Positions 1-8,926 of a DNA stretch of 64,000 nucleotides are shown in pieces. Position numbers and translations under genes: made by a program. A model generated the notes under the pieces. The model made no database searches, was not told where the DNA came from, and saw only the letters and a program-made list of their open reading frames with translations. The DNA lies in the NCBI RefSeq assembly GCF_014195325.1, contig NZ_JACIBK010000006.1, positions 124,001 to 188,000 of the forward strand, given 5' to 3'. Positions within the stretch are counted from its first letter, which is position 1. Each line of letters opens with the position of its first letter. Source of the DNA: Rhizobium sp. BK650. GTDB lineage: Bacteria > Pseudomonadota > Alphaproteobacteria > Rhizobiales > Rhizobiaceae.

Positions 1-1915
1 TCTGGTGGTCGCCGATGATCTGGTCGACGACGAGGCCGACACGTTCGGTGCCCGTCGAGATGACGACCACCTTCTGATGCACGTCCGGCTTGGTGCCGGT
101 GCGGAAGAGATCGCGAAGCCTCAGGAACGGCACCAGGCTGTCGCGCAGCGAGATGAAGCTGCGTCCACGCGAGCGGAGGTCTTCCTCCAGCGACAGTTCG
201 AGGCATTCCTCGACCGCCGAGAGCGGGATGACGTAACGGCCGGACCCGACACGAACCAGCAGGCCATCGATGATGGCGAGCGTCAGCGGAATGCGGAGAG
301 AGACTTCCGAGCCCTGCCCCGGCAGGCTGACGATCTCGATGGCGCCACGCAGAGCGTCGACCGTCTTCTTCACGACGTCCATTCCGACGCCGCGGCCGGA
401 GAGATTGGTGATCTGCGCGGCCGTCGAGAAGCCCGGCGCGAAGATAAGCTGGAGCAGTTCCTGATCGGAAAGCGGCTGGCCGGGCGCGATGAGGCCTGAA
501 GATTCCGCCTTGGCGCGGACCCGCTCGCGGTTGATGCCACGGCCATCGTCCGTGATGGAGATGATGACTTCGCCACCGGACTGGCGGGCCGACAGCGTCA
601 CGGTGCCGGCTTCCGTCTTGCCAGCGCCAAGGCGTTCGGCTGGCGGCTCGAGGCCATGGTCGATCGAGTTGCGGACCAGATGGACAAGCGGATCAGCAAG
701 ACGCTCGATGACGGTTTTGTCCACTTCGGTCGTTTCGCCCTCGGTGACGAGTTCGATGACCTTTCCGGTTTCGCGGGCGAGGTCGTGTACGAGGCGGCGG
801 AAGCGCGAGAAGAGCGTTCCGACCGGCACCATGCGCAACACCATCATCGTGTCGCGCAGCTCACCGGAGAGACGTTCGATTTCTTCCGAAACCGAGCGCA
901 AGGCAATATCCGAACTGGAGCTCGCCAGCTGGCTGAGGCGCGACTGGGCTATAACGAGCTCGCCGACGCGATCCATTAGCTCGTCGAGACGCTCTGCCGG
1001 AACTCGGACGTTTTCCTGCGCCTTTGCCTGGGGTGCTGCCTGGGCGGGTGCTTGTGCTTCGCGCTTTACCGGAACGGCCTCGACCGGGCGGAACTCCGGC
1101 GCAGCAGCGGGCGCTGTTGCGACGGCGACTGGAGCGGCGGGAACCGGAATAACGGGAGCGGTCTCGTTCTTTGCCTCTGCTACGCCCGCCTGCAGACCCG
1201 CGATTTCCTGAACGTCGAGTTCCATATCGTCCAGGACGAAGATGAAGACGTCGTCGATGGCGGACCGATCCTGCTCGCTCGTCAGAACAACTTCCCAGGA
1301 AACATAGAGCTCGGTGGGAATCAGATCGTTGAGCGGCGGAATGCCTGATGTGTTTGCACGAACTGTACATTCTCCGAGATCACGCAGTTCATCGAGAAGC
1401 CCGAGCGGGTTGGTGCCGTTGGCCATGGCATTTGCCGGCAGGCTGAAGCGGATACGCCAGGTCGTCGTCTTCTTGGCAGGAGCGGCCGGAGCGACAGCGG
1501 ATGCTGCAGCGACAGGCGCGGCGGCCTCATTGGCCTCCGCCTTGCCGCCGACGGCGGCCTGAAGTTGGGTAAGCAGCTTCTGACCGGCATCGCCATGATC
1601 GGCATCGGGCTGTTCGACCAGCGCTCGCATGTGATCCTGAGCAGCAAGAACGGCGGCGACCAGCTCGGCGGTCGCGGAAACCTCGCCTTTGCGGACGCGG
1701 TCGAAGGCCGTTTCGCAGTGATGTGTGAAAGCGGCAAGAGCCTCGAAGCCAAACATCGCACCCGAGCCCTTCAGCGTGTGAAGGCCGCGGAACACGGCAT
1801 CGACGAGATCCTTGTTTTCAAGGTCGTGGTTGAGGTCGAGAAGGCCCGCTTCGATGGCCTCAAGGCATTCGGCCGCTTCGGTACGGAAGACTGCGACTGG
1901 ATCAAGCGAGCTCAT
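1..1915 (-). CDS. cheA: Chemotaxis-type histidine kinase CheA (C-terminus outside window)
   Basis: This is a hybrid-free CheA kinase that passes phosphate from an Hpt histidine to a CheY-like partner. About 638 residues are visible and the gene runs off the left edge without a stop. In order, it shows an N-terminal Hpt domain with the phospho-histidine in LHTLKGSG (His46), an Ala/Pro-rich linker, a P2-like insert, a dimerisation helix pair, a HATPase domain with an N box (HLVRNSIDHGLE) and G boxes (DDGRGIN, SGRGVGMDV), and the start of a CheW-like P5 domain. The start ATG overlaps the cheY stop by 4 bp, so the two are translationally coupled. Domain calls are secure. Whether the pathway drives flagella or another output cannot be told from this fragment. 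Confidence 0.93.
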   Translation of the reverse strand, partial: MSSLDPVAVFRTEAAECLEAIEAGLLDLNHDLENKDLVDAVFRGLHTLKGSGAMFGFEALAAFTHHCETAFDRVRKGEVSATAELVAAVLAAQDHMRALVEQPDADHGDAGQKLLTQLQAAVGGKAEANEAAAPVAAASAVAPAAPAKKTTTWRIRFSLPANAMANGTNPLGLLDELRDLGECTVRANTSGIPPLNDLIPTELYVSWEVVLTSEQDRSAIDDVFIFVLDDMELDVQEIAGLQAGVAEAKNETAPVIPVPAAPVAVATAPAAAPEFRPVEAVPVKREAQAPAQAAPQAKAQENVRVPAERLDELMDRVGELVIAQSRLSQLASSSSDIALRSVSEEIERLSGELRDTMMVLRMVPVGTLFSRFRRLVHDLARETGKVIELVTEGETTEVDKTVIERLADPLVHLVRNSIDHGLEPPAERLGAGKTEAGTVTLSARQSGGEVIISITDDGRGINRERVRAKAESSGLIAPGQPLSDQELLQLIFAPGFSTAAQITNLSGRGVGMDVVKKTVDALRGAIEIVSLPGQGSEVSLRIPLTLAIIDGLLVRVGSGRYVIPLSAVEECLELSLEEDLRSRGRSFISLRDSLVPFLRLRDLFRTGTKPDVHQKVVVISTGTERVGLVVDQIIGDHQ

Positions 1916-2280
1916 CTGCCAAGAACCTTCTTCACGATCTTAACGAGATTTTCCGGATCGAACGGTTTGGTGAGCCAGCCGGTGGCACCAGCAGCCTTGG
2001 CGCGCGCCTTGAGGTCGGCATCGGATTCCGTCGTCAGGAAGATGATCGGCACACCGGCCTGGGCGGGCAGCTTCCGCAGTTCTTCTATCATCGTCAGCCC
2101 GTCCATAACCGGCATGTTGAGGTCGGTGACGATCAGGTCGAAATTGCCACTCTTGGCAGTTGCCAGACCCTCGGCGCCATTGACGGCTTCGGTGACGGTG
2201 TAGCCTGCATTGGTCAGCGTGACCTTGGTGGTCAGCCGGATGCTGGCGGAATCGTCGACGGTCAGGATGTTTGCGCTCAT
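1912..2280 (-). CDS. cheY: CheY-type single-domain response regulator
   Basis: This is a 122-residue receiver domain with no output domain. The acidic pocket (DD at residues 9-10), the phospho-acceptor Asp53 in VTDLNMP, the switch region FLTTESD and the conserved Lys of TKPFD are all present. It lies between the STAS gene (ATGA overlap, 2277-2280) and cheA (ATGA overlap, 1912-1915), so the three genes form one coupled operon. The gene order predicts that it is the phosphorylation target of the adjacent CheA. That partner assignment is inferred from context. Confidence 0.93.
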   Translation of the reverse strand: MSANILTVDDSASIRLTTKVTLTNAGYTVTEAVNGAEGLATAKSGNFDLIVTDLNMPVMDGLTMIEELRKLPAQAGVPIIFLTTESDADLKARAKAAGATGWLTKPFDPENLVKIVKKVLGR

Positions 2281-2618
2281 AACGTCACCTCTTTATGCAA
2301 CCAGAACTTCTGGTCCTCTTGATCGAAGGCTTCCACAAATCCGGCGCGCTCAAGAACCTTGAGAAGCGAACCGCCAGCCGGAGTTGAAAGGGTAAAAGTC
2401 TTGCCTTCTGCCTTGGCCTGACGGCGGGCCGCTTCGATGAGCTGAAGAAAGCTGAGATCCGCTTCCACGTTTTCAGGAAGACTTATAATAATTGTATTAT
2501 TATCACGAAATCGACCAATAATTTTCGTATATACTTCTGATGCATTCCGAATGCTCAGCATTTCCGGAAGAGATATAGATTCGCAATATTGTGTCTGAGT
2601 ATCCAATGCAGCCTCCAT
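2277..2618 (-). CDS. STAS-domain protein, first visible gene of the che-like operon
   Basis: This is a small single-domain protein of about 113 residues with a STAS-like fold pattern: a beta strand ending in SLPEML, then a DLSFLQLIEAARR segment and a C-terminal LERAGF motif. It resembles the anti-anti-sigma or CheX/CheS-type small proteins that open rhizobial che operons. No obvious phosphorylatable Ser is seen in the usual DSSG position, where DLSF occurs instead. The ATG at 2618 was chosen because the encoded protein then begins just before the domain. An in-frame ATG at 2657 would add 13 residues, and neither start has a strong ribosome binding site. Its stop overlaps the cheY start by 4 bp. 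Confidence 0.75.
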   Translation of the reverse strand: MEAALDTQTQYCESISLPEMLSIRNASEVYTKIIGRFRDNNTIIISLPENVEADLSFLQLIEAARRQAKAEGKTFTLSTPAGGSLLKVLERAGFVEAFDQEDQKFWLHKEVTL

Positions 2619-2949
2619 GGTCGGAGAAATACTTAGCGACCCTAAAAGGACTCTCATGACAGGCTTAACACCGCGTAAACAGCGGTTGTAGGAAAGTGCA
2701 ATTACAGCGAGTCTGGACTCCCTGAATTTTCATCGGGGATAATTTATAATGACGCTTTCTCATATTATAAAATGACGTGAAAAAACAATGTGATACCTGA
2801 TATATGATGCCTAGCTTATAAAATCTTGCCGAATAGTTTGATGGGTTGTTAATCACAACGTTTACGAGTCTGCGCCGTTTACCTGCCGTTTCCATCCTGC
2901 GCGTAAAAATAGAGTCAAATTGCCTGTGTTTATAAGTAAAGGTACAAAA
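2619..2949. other. AT-rich divergent intergenic region of the chemosensory locus
   Basis: About 330 bases separate the STAS operon from the MCP-like gene. The stretch from roughly 2740 to 2860 is clearly more AT-rich than its surroundings, and an ACCGC-(7 nt)-GCGGT inverted repeat lies near 2671-2687. It must carry the promoters of both transcription units. No open reading frame here looks convincing, and I could not assign a specific sigma factor. Confidence 0.5.
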
Positions 2950-4695
2950 GTGACAAACGCGACGGCATCGGCACAGACTGCTTTTTTGGCATCGGATTCG
3001 GATATCAGCCAGACTTTGGAATCGGCGCGTACCCAGGTCGAGGAACGCTTTCTCGAAGGTGGCACTGTCCTGTTGTCTGTGATGGATGTCCTCAATCGTC
3101 TGTTGTCGTCGCTCGACCAGATCACCAAGGCGCTCGACAACAATAAGGCGAGTGACACCAGCGCCGATCTCAATGCAACCGTCCGGAATCTCATCGAGCT
3201 TCCTAGCGCTGAGGAAAACCGCCAGCAGGCGCTGGCGGCGCTTGCCCATACCGGTTCGGAACTGCATCGGCACGTTGCTGACATGCAGGAGACGATGCGT
3301 TACCTGCGCACCTTTGCGGTCACGGTGAAGATAACGGGCGCCGGCCTCCCCGAATTCGCCGGTTTCGCTCAAGAGATCCTCGAACGCATCTATTCCGGGA
3401 CCGACGAAGTCAATCGCTTCGCCACCCATCTCGACAGCCTGCAGAAAGAGGTCAAGCTCGCCCTCTGCGTCGGCAATAATCTGGCGAAGAACTATGCCGA
3501 TACCGTTCCCGCCGTTGCCAGGGCACTCCAGGACGATGCGAAGAAGATTGCCGATCACCGCCAGAATCTCGCCGTGATCGCCCGCGACGTCGCCGCCATT
3601 GCCCGTGGCGTACAGGGCAAGGTCGCGTCCACGCTTTCAGCGCTGCAGGTCGGCGATATCACCCGTCAGCGCATCGAGCATGTGCAGAGCACTTTTTCGA
3701 TGCTAGAGGATTTCCTTGCAGGCGAGGATGGCGCAAAACTTGATGCAGATGCGCGCAAGCGCCTGCAGAACGTTATTCACCATCTGACGGCTGCTCAGAT
3801 GGCGGAGATGTGCACGGACTTCCAGCGGGATTCCCGCAATGTCGTGCAGACGATCGCGAGCTTCAGCCAGGATACGCAGGAAATTCTGAGCTTGCGCGAC
3901 AAGATGAGCGGTCAAAGCGATGGCAACGGCGGCAATTTCATGCGCGCGCTGGAATCCAGCGTCTCGGCTGCCCAGGAGATCGTCAAACAAGTTGATGCCG
4001 CAAGCCGTCAGGCCGATCAGGTCAGCCAGTCGACGCTCGGTACAGCCGCGACCCTTCTGCGCTCTATCGAGACGATCCGCTCGGTCAAGACCGATATCCA
4101 CTATATGGCACTGAATACCAATCTGCGCTGCAGCCGTCTTGGAGAAGAGGGCAAGTCGATCAACGTTGTCACCGCCGAATTGCGCATCTTTGCCGGCAAG
4201 CTTGACGATTCAGCCGATGCCATCGTCAACGGCCTTCCAGCGCTCGAAGCCTCGGCAGGACGCGTCGCTCCTGCCGGCAGTGCCACGAATGGCGGCCTTG
4301 CCGAAAGCCTCACGTCGGCCGTCGGCACGATCCGCGCTGCGGCCAACCTGATGGAAGATGGGCTCAAGGTGCTTGCCGAACACGGCCGCGAGGTCTCGGC
4401 GAAGATCAGCCTGCTGATCGGCAAGCTCGATTTCCAACATGATCTCGGCGATGCGCTCGCCCGTTGCGCCGATGTCCTGGAAACCGTTGCCGGCGACCAG
4501 ATCGCCGATATTTCCGACATTGCCGTGGCGATCGCCCCGCTCGACCGCAAGATCTTCAAGCTCTACACCATGGTACAGGAACGCAATGTGCACCGCGACA
4601 TCATTCCCGCTGCCGAGGAAATTGTTGCAACGGCCCCAGCAGAGTCCGCCAAGGTTCAGAGCGACGAGGATCTTTTCGAAGATGCTCTATTCTGA
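2950..4695 (+). CDS. Soluble methyl-accepting chemotaxis-like protein with degenerate signalling tip
   Basis: This is a 581-residue, mostly helical coiled-coil protein without signal peptide, transmembrane segment or HAMP domain. The C-terminal half aligns by eye with the MCP signalling hairpin: around residues 380-420 it reads YMALNTNLRCSRLGEEGKS followed by INVVTAELR. Classical receptors there have IALNAAIEAARAGE-GRGFAVVA-EVR, so several tip residues are changed. The GTG at 2950 follows AAAGGTA with good spacing. A TTG at 2920 would add 10 residues. The gene is divergent from the STAS-cheY-cheA operon, which suggests it is the dedicated cytoplasmic receptor or scaffold. An adaptation function is doubtful because no pentapeptide tether is present at the C-terminus. 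Confidence 0.75.
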   Translation: MTNATASAQTAFLASDSDISQTLESARTQVEERFLEGGTVLLSVMDVLNRLLSSLDQITKALDNNKASDTSADLNATVRNLIELPSAEENRQQALAALAHTGSELHRHVADMQETMRYLRTFAVTVKITGAGLPEFAGFAQEILERIYSGTDEVNRFATHLDSLQKEVKLALCVGNNLAKNYADTVPAVARALQDDAKKIADHRQNLAVIARDVAAIARGVQGKVASTLSALQVGDITRQRIEHVQSTFSMLEDFLAGEDGAKLDADARKRLQNVIHHLTAAQMAEMCTDFQRDSRNVVQTIASFSQDTQEILSLRDKMSGQSDGNGGNFMRALESSVSAAQEIVKQVDAASRQADQVSQSTLGTAATLLRSIETIRSVKTDIHYMALNTNLRCSRLGEEGKSINVVTAELRIFAGKLDDSADAIVNGLPALEASAGRVAPAGSATNGGLAESLTSAVGTIRAAANLMEDGLKVLAEHGREVSAKISLLIGKLDFQHDLGDALARCADVLETVAGDQIADISDIAVAIAPLDRKIFKLYTMVQERNVHRDIIPAAEEIVATAPAESAKVQSDEDLFEDALF

Positions 4696-4706
4696 GAACC
4701 TACGGT

Positions 4707-5789
4707 CTAGTTGATGCGGCGAAACTTGTTCGCCGCCTCGATTGCCGCCTTCTGCTGACTATCCTCGATGCCAAGGTAGAAATCCTCGAGCGACGGGTCG
4801 CTCAGTCCGGCTCGCCGCGAAAGCACATACCATTTCGCAGCCTCAATCGGATCGGGCGGTGTGCCGATCGCATTGATGTAAAGATGCGCGAGCTTGTTCT
4901 GCGCAACGACATTGCCGCGGTTGGCGGCAAGCTTCAGCCATTCGAAGCCATGCACATAATCCTTCGGACCGCCGACGCCATTGACCAGCCAGATGCCCAT
5001 ATCGAGCTGGGCCGTATCGAAGCCCGCGCGCGCCGCGCGCGCCATCCATTCGCGAGCCAGCCGTTTCTTTTCCTCTGGAATGTCCGGCACCTGCTGATAG
5101 ATCTGCGCCACTGCATATTGCGCGTCTGCGACGCCCTGCTCCGCCGCCTTTTCATAATAAGGCAAGGCTAGCTTCAGCCCCTTGTCACCCGGATTGTCGG
5201 CTACGAGCGTCTGCGCCCAGTTGAACTCCGCAGAGGAATTCCCCCCATCGGCCGCCTTGCGCATATATTCGTCGGCCTTTGCCTTGTCGCGCTTAACGTT
5301 GTTGCCCTCCATGAGGAGCAATGCATATTTGAACATCGCCGCCGGATCGCCGCCCTCCGCCGCCTTGCCATACCAGAAGGCGGCATTCTTCATGTCCCGC
5401 TTGACACCGAGGCCCTGCGACAGGATTTCGGCGATCAGCGTTTGCGCTGACGGATCGCCGAGCTGCGCCCGCGGAAGCGCCTTGTCCATTGCAGTCAGAT
5501 AATAACCGCGCTGATAGGCACCGAACGCCTCATCGACCGTACCCTTGTATTCCTTTTCAGGCGGCAGGTCGGGCAGTTTCGCACCCATGCGGTCGAAAAC
5601 CCCGACACCGTCAGACGGCACGGTGCCGCTCTCCGGCTGCGGCCGATCGGTCCGGAACGTCTGACTGGGGGTTGTAGAGGGTGCGGTAATCGCGTCGCTC
5701 GCCTGCGCCAGCGCAAACTCCGGTGCCCCCGCAAGCAGGGTGGCCATGCAAAGGAGAGCGCATCTCGAAAAGCGGACAGGGATCGGCAT
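4707..5789 (-). CDS. Exported Sel1-like (TPR-type) repeat protein
   Basis: This protein of about 360 residues has an N-terminal signal-like segment (CALLCMATLLAGAPEFALA) followed by at least six Sel1-like repeats, with units such as AAFWYGKAAEGGDPAAMFKYA and YYEKAAEQGVADAQYAVAQ. Sel1 repeats are protein-protein interaction scaffolds often linked to envelope or exopolysaccharide functions. The ATG at 5789 gives a clean signal peptide. The longer in-frame start at 5933 would overlap the upstream gene and prepend an Arg-rich unstructured tail. It starts 10 bases after the stop of the ThiE-like gene, so the two are probably co-transcribed. The partner is unknown. Confidence 0.85.
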   Translation of the reverse strand: MPIPVRFSRCALLCMATLLAGAPEFALAQASDAITAPSTTPSQTFRTDRPQPESGTVPSDGVGVFDRMGAKLPDLPPEKEYKGTVDEAFGAYQRGYYLTAMDKALPRAQLGDPSAQTLIAEILSQGLGVKRDMKNAAFWYGKAAEGGDPAAMFKYALLLMEGNNVKRDKAKADEYMRKAADGGNSSAEFNWAQTLVADNPGDKGLKLALPYYEKAAEQGVADAQYAVAQIYQQVPDIPEEKKRLAREWMARAARAGFDTAQLDMGIWLVNGVGGPKDYVHGFEWLKLAANRGNVVAQNKLAHLYINAIGTPPDPIEAAKWYVLSRRAGLSDPSLEDFYLGIEDSQQKAAIEAANKFRRIN

Positions 5790-5799
5790 CAGCGCGATA

Positions 5800-6453
5800 T
5801 CAAACCTCAAACCGTGGCGCTTTTTCGTCAAGCAAGGCATTGATCTGGGCGATGATCGAGGGTGCCTGTGCCGGCTCAGCAAACACGCCCATGCGCATCG
5901 CGACGAACTCCGCACCGGTCTCGGCAACGGCAAGTGCGGAAACAGGATCGGTGCCGCCCATGACGATACATGGAATCTCGATCATCGAGGCCCACCATTC
6001 CGCAAGCGCGAGGTTTTTCGGATGCGCCTCCGGCTTGATGTCGCCGTCGAGCTTGCCGAAGAAGATATAGTCCGGCCGCTCCTCGCCGACCTCAAGCGCC
6101 GTGTGCCGGTCAGCCGCGTTACCGCCACCGACGATAAGCTTGTCCGCATAACGATCGATCGCATCGGCAATCTCGGTCGCCGGGCCGGTGATATGCAGGC
6201 CATCGGCCTTCGAACGGCCGACGACGCGGCTGTCGCCGGCAATCAGCGCCGCAGCACCGGCGGCCTGAATGATGGGCACCAGCTTTTCGGCATGTTTCTG
6301 AAAGCCGCCTTCATCCAGACCGTATTGCGGCAGAATGACAGATGCGACATCGCCGCCTTTCAACGCATCGGCAACGATCTTTGCCCGCTCATCGACATCG
6401 GCGATATCGGGCAGAACGAGAACAAGACGGCAGCGGTTTTCCGGTTCGGTCAT
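5800..6453 (-). CDS. Thiamine-phosphate synthase-like TIM-barrel protein
   Basis: This 217-residue TIM-barrel protein resembles ThiE/TenI, the enzyme that joins hydroxymethylpyrimidine diphosphate and thiazole phosphate to give thiamine phosphate. Visible family-like segments are DGLHITGP (substrate loop), YIFFGKLDGD and the phosphate-binding GGTDP ... GAEFVAMRMGVF. The segment after FFGKL lacks the usual FxTxTK pattern, so it may be a rhizobial ThiE paralogue with altered specificity. No other thi gene is adjacent. It is the first gene of a pair with the Sel1-repeat gene. Confidence 0.8.
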   Translation of the reverse strand: MTEPENRCRLVLVLPDIADVDERAKIVADALKGGDVASVILPQYGLDEGGFQKHAEKLVPIIQAAGAAALIAGDSRVVGRSKADGLHITGPATEIADAIDRYADKLIVGGGNAADRHTALEVGEERPDYIFFGKLDGDIKPEAHPKNLALAEWWASMIEIPCIVMGGTDPVSALAVAETGAEFVAMRMGVFAEPAQAPSIIAQINALLDEKAPRFEV

Positions 6454-6561
6454 GAAGTCTTTCCATCTGTGGCGGTTTTTCCCGCTCTATGGCGGATCCG
6501 CACTCGTTTTGAGTGAGTAATTCCGATAGAGGGGGCTTGCAAGGGGAGGAACTTCAAAAGC

Positions 6562-7326
6562 ATGCCGTTAGATTTGACATTCTATTACGCCGCAGTCCCC
6601 GCGGTCATCCTCGTCGGGCTTGCCAAAGGCGGAATGGGCGACGCTTTGTCGCTGATCGGCCTTCCTTTTCTCGCTCTCGTCGTCGCACCCGTAGAAGCCG
6701 CCGCAATTCTGCTGCCCATCCTTGTCTTCATGGACATGATATCGCTGGTGATCTGGCGCCAGCACGGCGACTGGACGACGCTGAAGGTCATGTTGCCGGG
6801 CGCTATTCTCGGCATTGCCTTCGGCTGGGCCACCTCCGCTCTCGTGCCGGGCAGTATGCTGCGCATTCTCATCGGCGCCGTTACCATCGCCTTCTGCCTG
6901 CGCTATTTCTGGAACAATTTTGGCCCTGGCAGGGGAAAGATCGTCCCGCCGCGGCCCCAGCGCCCGGTTCTGGCGAGCCTCTGGAGCACGTTTTCCGGCT
7001 ACGGGAGCTTCGTCGCTCATGCAGGTGGCGCACCCTTCCAGATTTACGCCCTGCCGCTCAAGCTGCCGCCACGCGAATTCACCGGCACCAGTGTGCGCTT
7101 CTTTGCCATTCTGAATGCAGTAAAACTCATTCCTTACTTCGCGCTCGGCCAGCTCGACACTCGCAATCTCATGACCTCTGCCACCCTCCTGCCCTTCGCC
7201 CCGCTGGCAACGATGGCGGGTGCATGGTGCGTGCGGCGCATGAAACCGCAGGTGTTTTATCCCTTCATGTACGCCATGGCGCTGATCGCTGCTTTCCTGA
7301 TTCTGCGCGAAGGCGTGCTCGAATAG
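6562..7326 (+). CDS. TauE/SafE family sulfite/anion exporter-like permease
   Basis: This is a 254-residue integral membrane protein with about seven to eight hydrophobic segments. Both halves carry the signature of the family: GLAKGGMGDALSLIGLPFLAL near the N-terminus, and GYGSFVAHAGGAPFQIYALPL in the second half. Family members export sulfite, sulfoacetate or other organosulfur anions, and the substrate here cannot be deduced. It is divergent from the ThiE-like gene. An ArsR-type regulator follows 66 bases downstream on the same strand. Confidence 0.9.
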   Translation: MPLDLTFYYAAVPAVILVGLAKGGMGDALSLIGLPFLALVVAPVEAAAILLPILVFMDMISLVIWRQHGDWTTLKVMLPGAILGIAFGWATSALVPGSMLRILIGAVTIAFCLRYFWNNFGPGRGKIVPPRPQRPVLASLWSTFSGYGSFVAHAGGAPFQIYALPLKLPPREFTGTSVRFFAILNAVKLIPYFALGQLDTRNLMTSATLLPFAPLATMAGAWCVRRMKPQVFYPFMYAMALIAAFLILREGVLE

Positions 7327-7392
7327 GGGTTGCGCCCCGTTGCAATGCACAATTTCCTTGCTGGGAAGACCTCTTTGACGTAGCTTTTCGGG

Positions 7393-7653
7393 ATGTCGAA
7401 CCCGGACCCCTTCGCTGCGATTGCCGACCCGAACCGGCGATTTTTGCTGGAAGAATTACGGCGCGCGCCGAAGACGGTGAATGAACTTGCCGAGGGTCTG
7501 CCGATCAGCCGGCCTGCGGTGTCGCAACATCTGAAAGCGCTGCTCGAAAGCAACCTCGTTACCGTCACCTCGGAAGGAACGAAGCGCATCTACACGGTCA
7601 ACAACCGCGGCTTCGACAAGCTCAACCTGTGGCTGGATCAGTTCTGGGCCTAA
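7393..7653 (+). CDS. ArsR-family winged-helix regulator
   Basis: This 86-residue protein consists almost only of an ArsR-type winged helix: DPNRRFLLEELRRAPKTVNELAEGLPISRPAVSQHLKALLESNLVT with a short wing. No Cys pairs or His clusters of metal-sensing members are present, so it is probably a non-metal sensor of the kind seen next to SRPBCC or transporter genes. It is shorter than many ArsR proteins at the C-terminus. Possible targets are itself and the TauE gene upstream. That is inferred from proximity only. Confidence 0.88.
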   Translation: MSNPDPFAAIADPNRRFLLEELRRAPKTVNELAEGLPISRPAVSQHLKALLESNLVTVTSEGTKRIYTVNNRGFDKLNLWLDQFWA

Positions 7654-7807
7654 CGGCGTCCTCTCCTCGTAAAGACGCCAGCCCGATGCCGCATGCAAGG
7701 GACTGGCGCTCGATTTCGGTATTCACCGGGTCTTGCTTTAATGACTAGAAAATTTGGTTTTCACCTTTTCTTTCGCAAGACTGATGTCCGGCGATTCCCT
7801 GGAAAGA

Positions 7808-7981
7808 TCAATGGACGGATGACTTGAGACGCTCGATCTCGTCCTTGATGCGCAACTTGCGGCGCTTGCAGTCAGCAATTTCAGTATCGGAAATAGAGGG
7901 AGATGTTCTCAGGGCATGCAGCTCCTCCTCGAGAGCAACATGCTTTTTCTGGAGCGATTCAAGATGAGCTTGAACAGTCAT
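7808..7981 (-). CDS. YdcH/DUF465-family small coiled-coil protein
   Basis: This 57-residue protein is entirely charged and helical (LESLQKKHVALEEELHALR ... CKRRKLRIKDEIERL), the hallmark of the YdcH/DUF465 family. Function is unknown. The ATG at 7981 was chosen because the family starts close to the first helix and an AGGAAGG-type ribosome binding site lies upstream. The longer in-frame start at 8020 adds a Gly/Arg tail. A second family member lies 230 bases away in opposite orientation. Confidence 0.82.
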   Translation of the reverse strand: MTVQAHLESLQKKHVALEEELHALRTSPSISDTEIADCKRRKLRIKDEIERLKSSVH

Positions 7982-8211
7982 TTGACCCTTCCTTCCTCTT
8001 ACCCTTCCCCAGCCATCCATCGCTGGGGATCCAAGGTGTCAACCCGCGGACTGTGACATATTTTTGAAGGCTTGTCGAAGGCCAAAAGATGGAGACTAAG
8101 CGGCAAATTCATGATCAACACTAACTTCCCGTTACCTCTATTTGGTGATAGGAGCTTGCGGAAATTATCGGCAGACCGGACAAGGTCCGAAGACGATCAT
8201 GGGGAATGCAA

Positions 8212-8415
8212 ATGGCCGATCAGGAACAGGCGGAAATCAGGCTCATGGTGGCGCGCCTGCGTCAGGAGCACGAGGATTACGACGCCGCGATCAATGCCAT
8301 GATTGAGACGGGCTGCGATGCCCTGCGCATCCAGCGCATGAAGAAGAAGAAGCTGGTCATCAAGGACAAGCTCTCCAAGCTGGAAGACCAGATCATCCCT
8401 GATATCATCGCCTGA
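8212..8415 (+). CDS. YdcH/DUF465-family small coiled-coil protein, second copy
   Basis: This 67-residue helical protein carries the same C-terminal pattern as its divergent neighbour ([21 protein letters not shown]). The ATG at 8212 has GGGGA seven bases upstream, while the ATG at 8206 is too close to that site. Its stop lies 10 bases before the purE start, so it may be the first gene of a DUF465-purE-purK operon. No biochemical role is known for the family. Confidence 0.85.
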   Translation: MADQEQAEIRLMVARLRQEHEDYDAAINAMIETGCDALRIQRMKKKKLVIKDKLSKLEDQIIPDIIA

Positions 8416-8425
8416 AGGAACGAAT

Positions 8426-8926
8426 GTGACGATAACAGACAGACCGCCAGTCGCCATCATCATGGGCAGCCAGTCCGACTGGGAGACCATGAAGAATGCT
8501 GCTGATACACTGGAGGCGCTGGAAATCGAGTATGACGCACGCATCATCTCGGCTCATCGCACACCTGACCGGCTCGTGAATTTCGCCAAAGGCGCACGTG
8601 CGGAAGGTTTCAAGGTGATCATCGCAGGTGCAGGCGGAGCAGCCCACCTTCCGGGCATGACGGCGGCCATGACGCCGCTGCCGGTTTTCGGCGTGCCGGT
8701 CCAGTCGAAGACCATGTCGGGCCAGGACAGCCTGCTCTCGATCGTCCAGATGCCGGGCGGCATCCCCGTCGGCACGCTCGCTATCGGCAAGGCCGGGGCG
8801 ATCAACGCGGCCCTTCTTGCCGCTGCCGTGCTCGCTCTCTCCGACGACGAGATCGCCGAGCGCCTCGACGAATGGCGCGAACGCCAGAGCGCCTCCGTAG
8901 CCGAATATCCAATGGACGATCTCTGA
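8426..8926 (+). CDS. purE: N5-carboxyaminoimidazole ribonucleotide mutase PurE
   Basis: This is class I PurE (166 aa), which converts N5-CAIR to CAIR in purine synthesis. The N-terminal loop [12 protein letters not shown], the AHRTPDR motif with the catalytic His, and [11 protein letters not shown] are intact, and the length is normal. It starts with GTG, preceded by AAGGAA. The ATG two bases earlier reads straight into a stop. Its stop overlaps the purK start by one base (TGATG), so PurE and PurK are coupled in the usual two-enzyme route. Confidence 0.97.
   Translation: MTITDRPPVAIIMGSQSDWETMKNAADTLEALEIEYDARIISAHRTPDRLVNFAKGARAEGFKVIIAGAGGAAHLPGMTAAMTPLPVFGVPVQSKTMSGQDSLLSIVQMPGGIPVGTLAIGKAGAINAALLAAAVLALSDDEIAERLDEWRERQSASVAEYPMDDL

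Noticed and set aside
2665..3558. Minus-strand ORF of 297 codons
   Set aside because: It lies opposite the MCP-like gene and its product has no family pattern. The plus-strand frame has coiled-coil and MCP signals.
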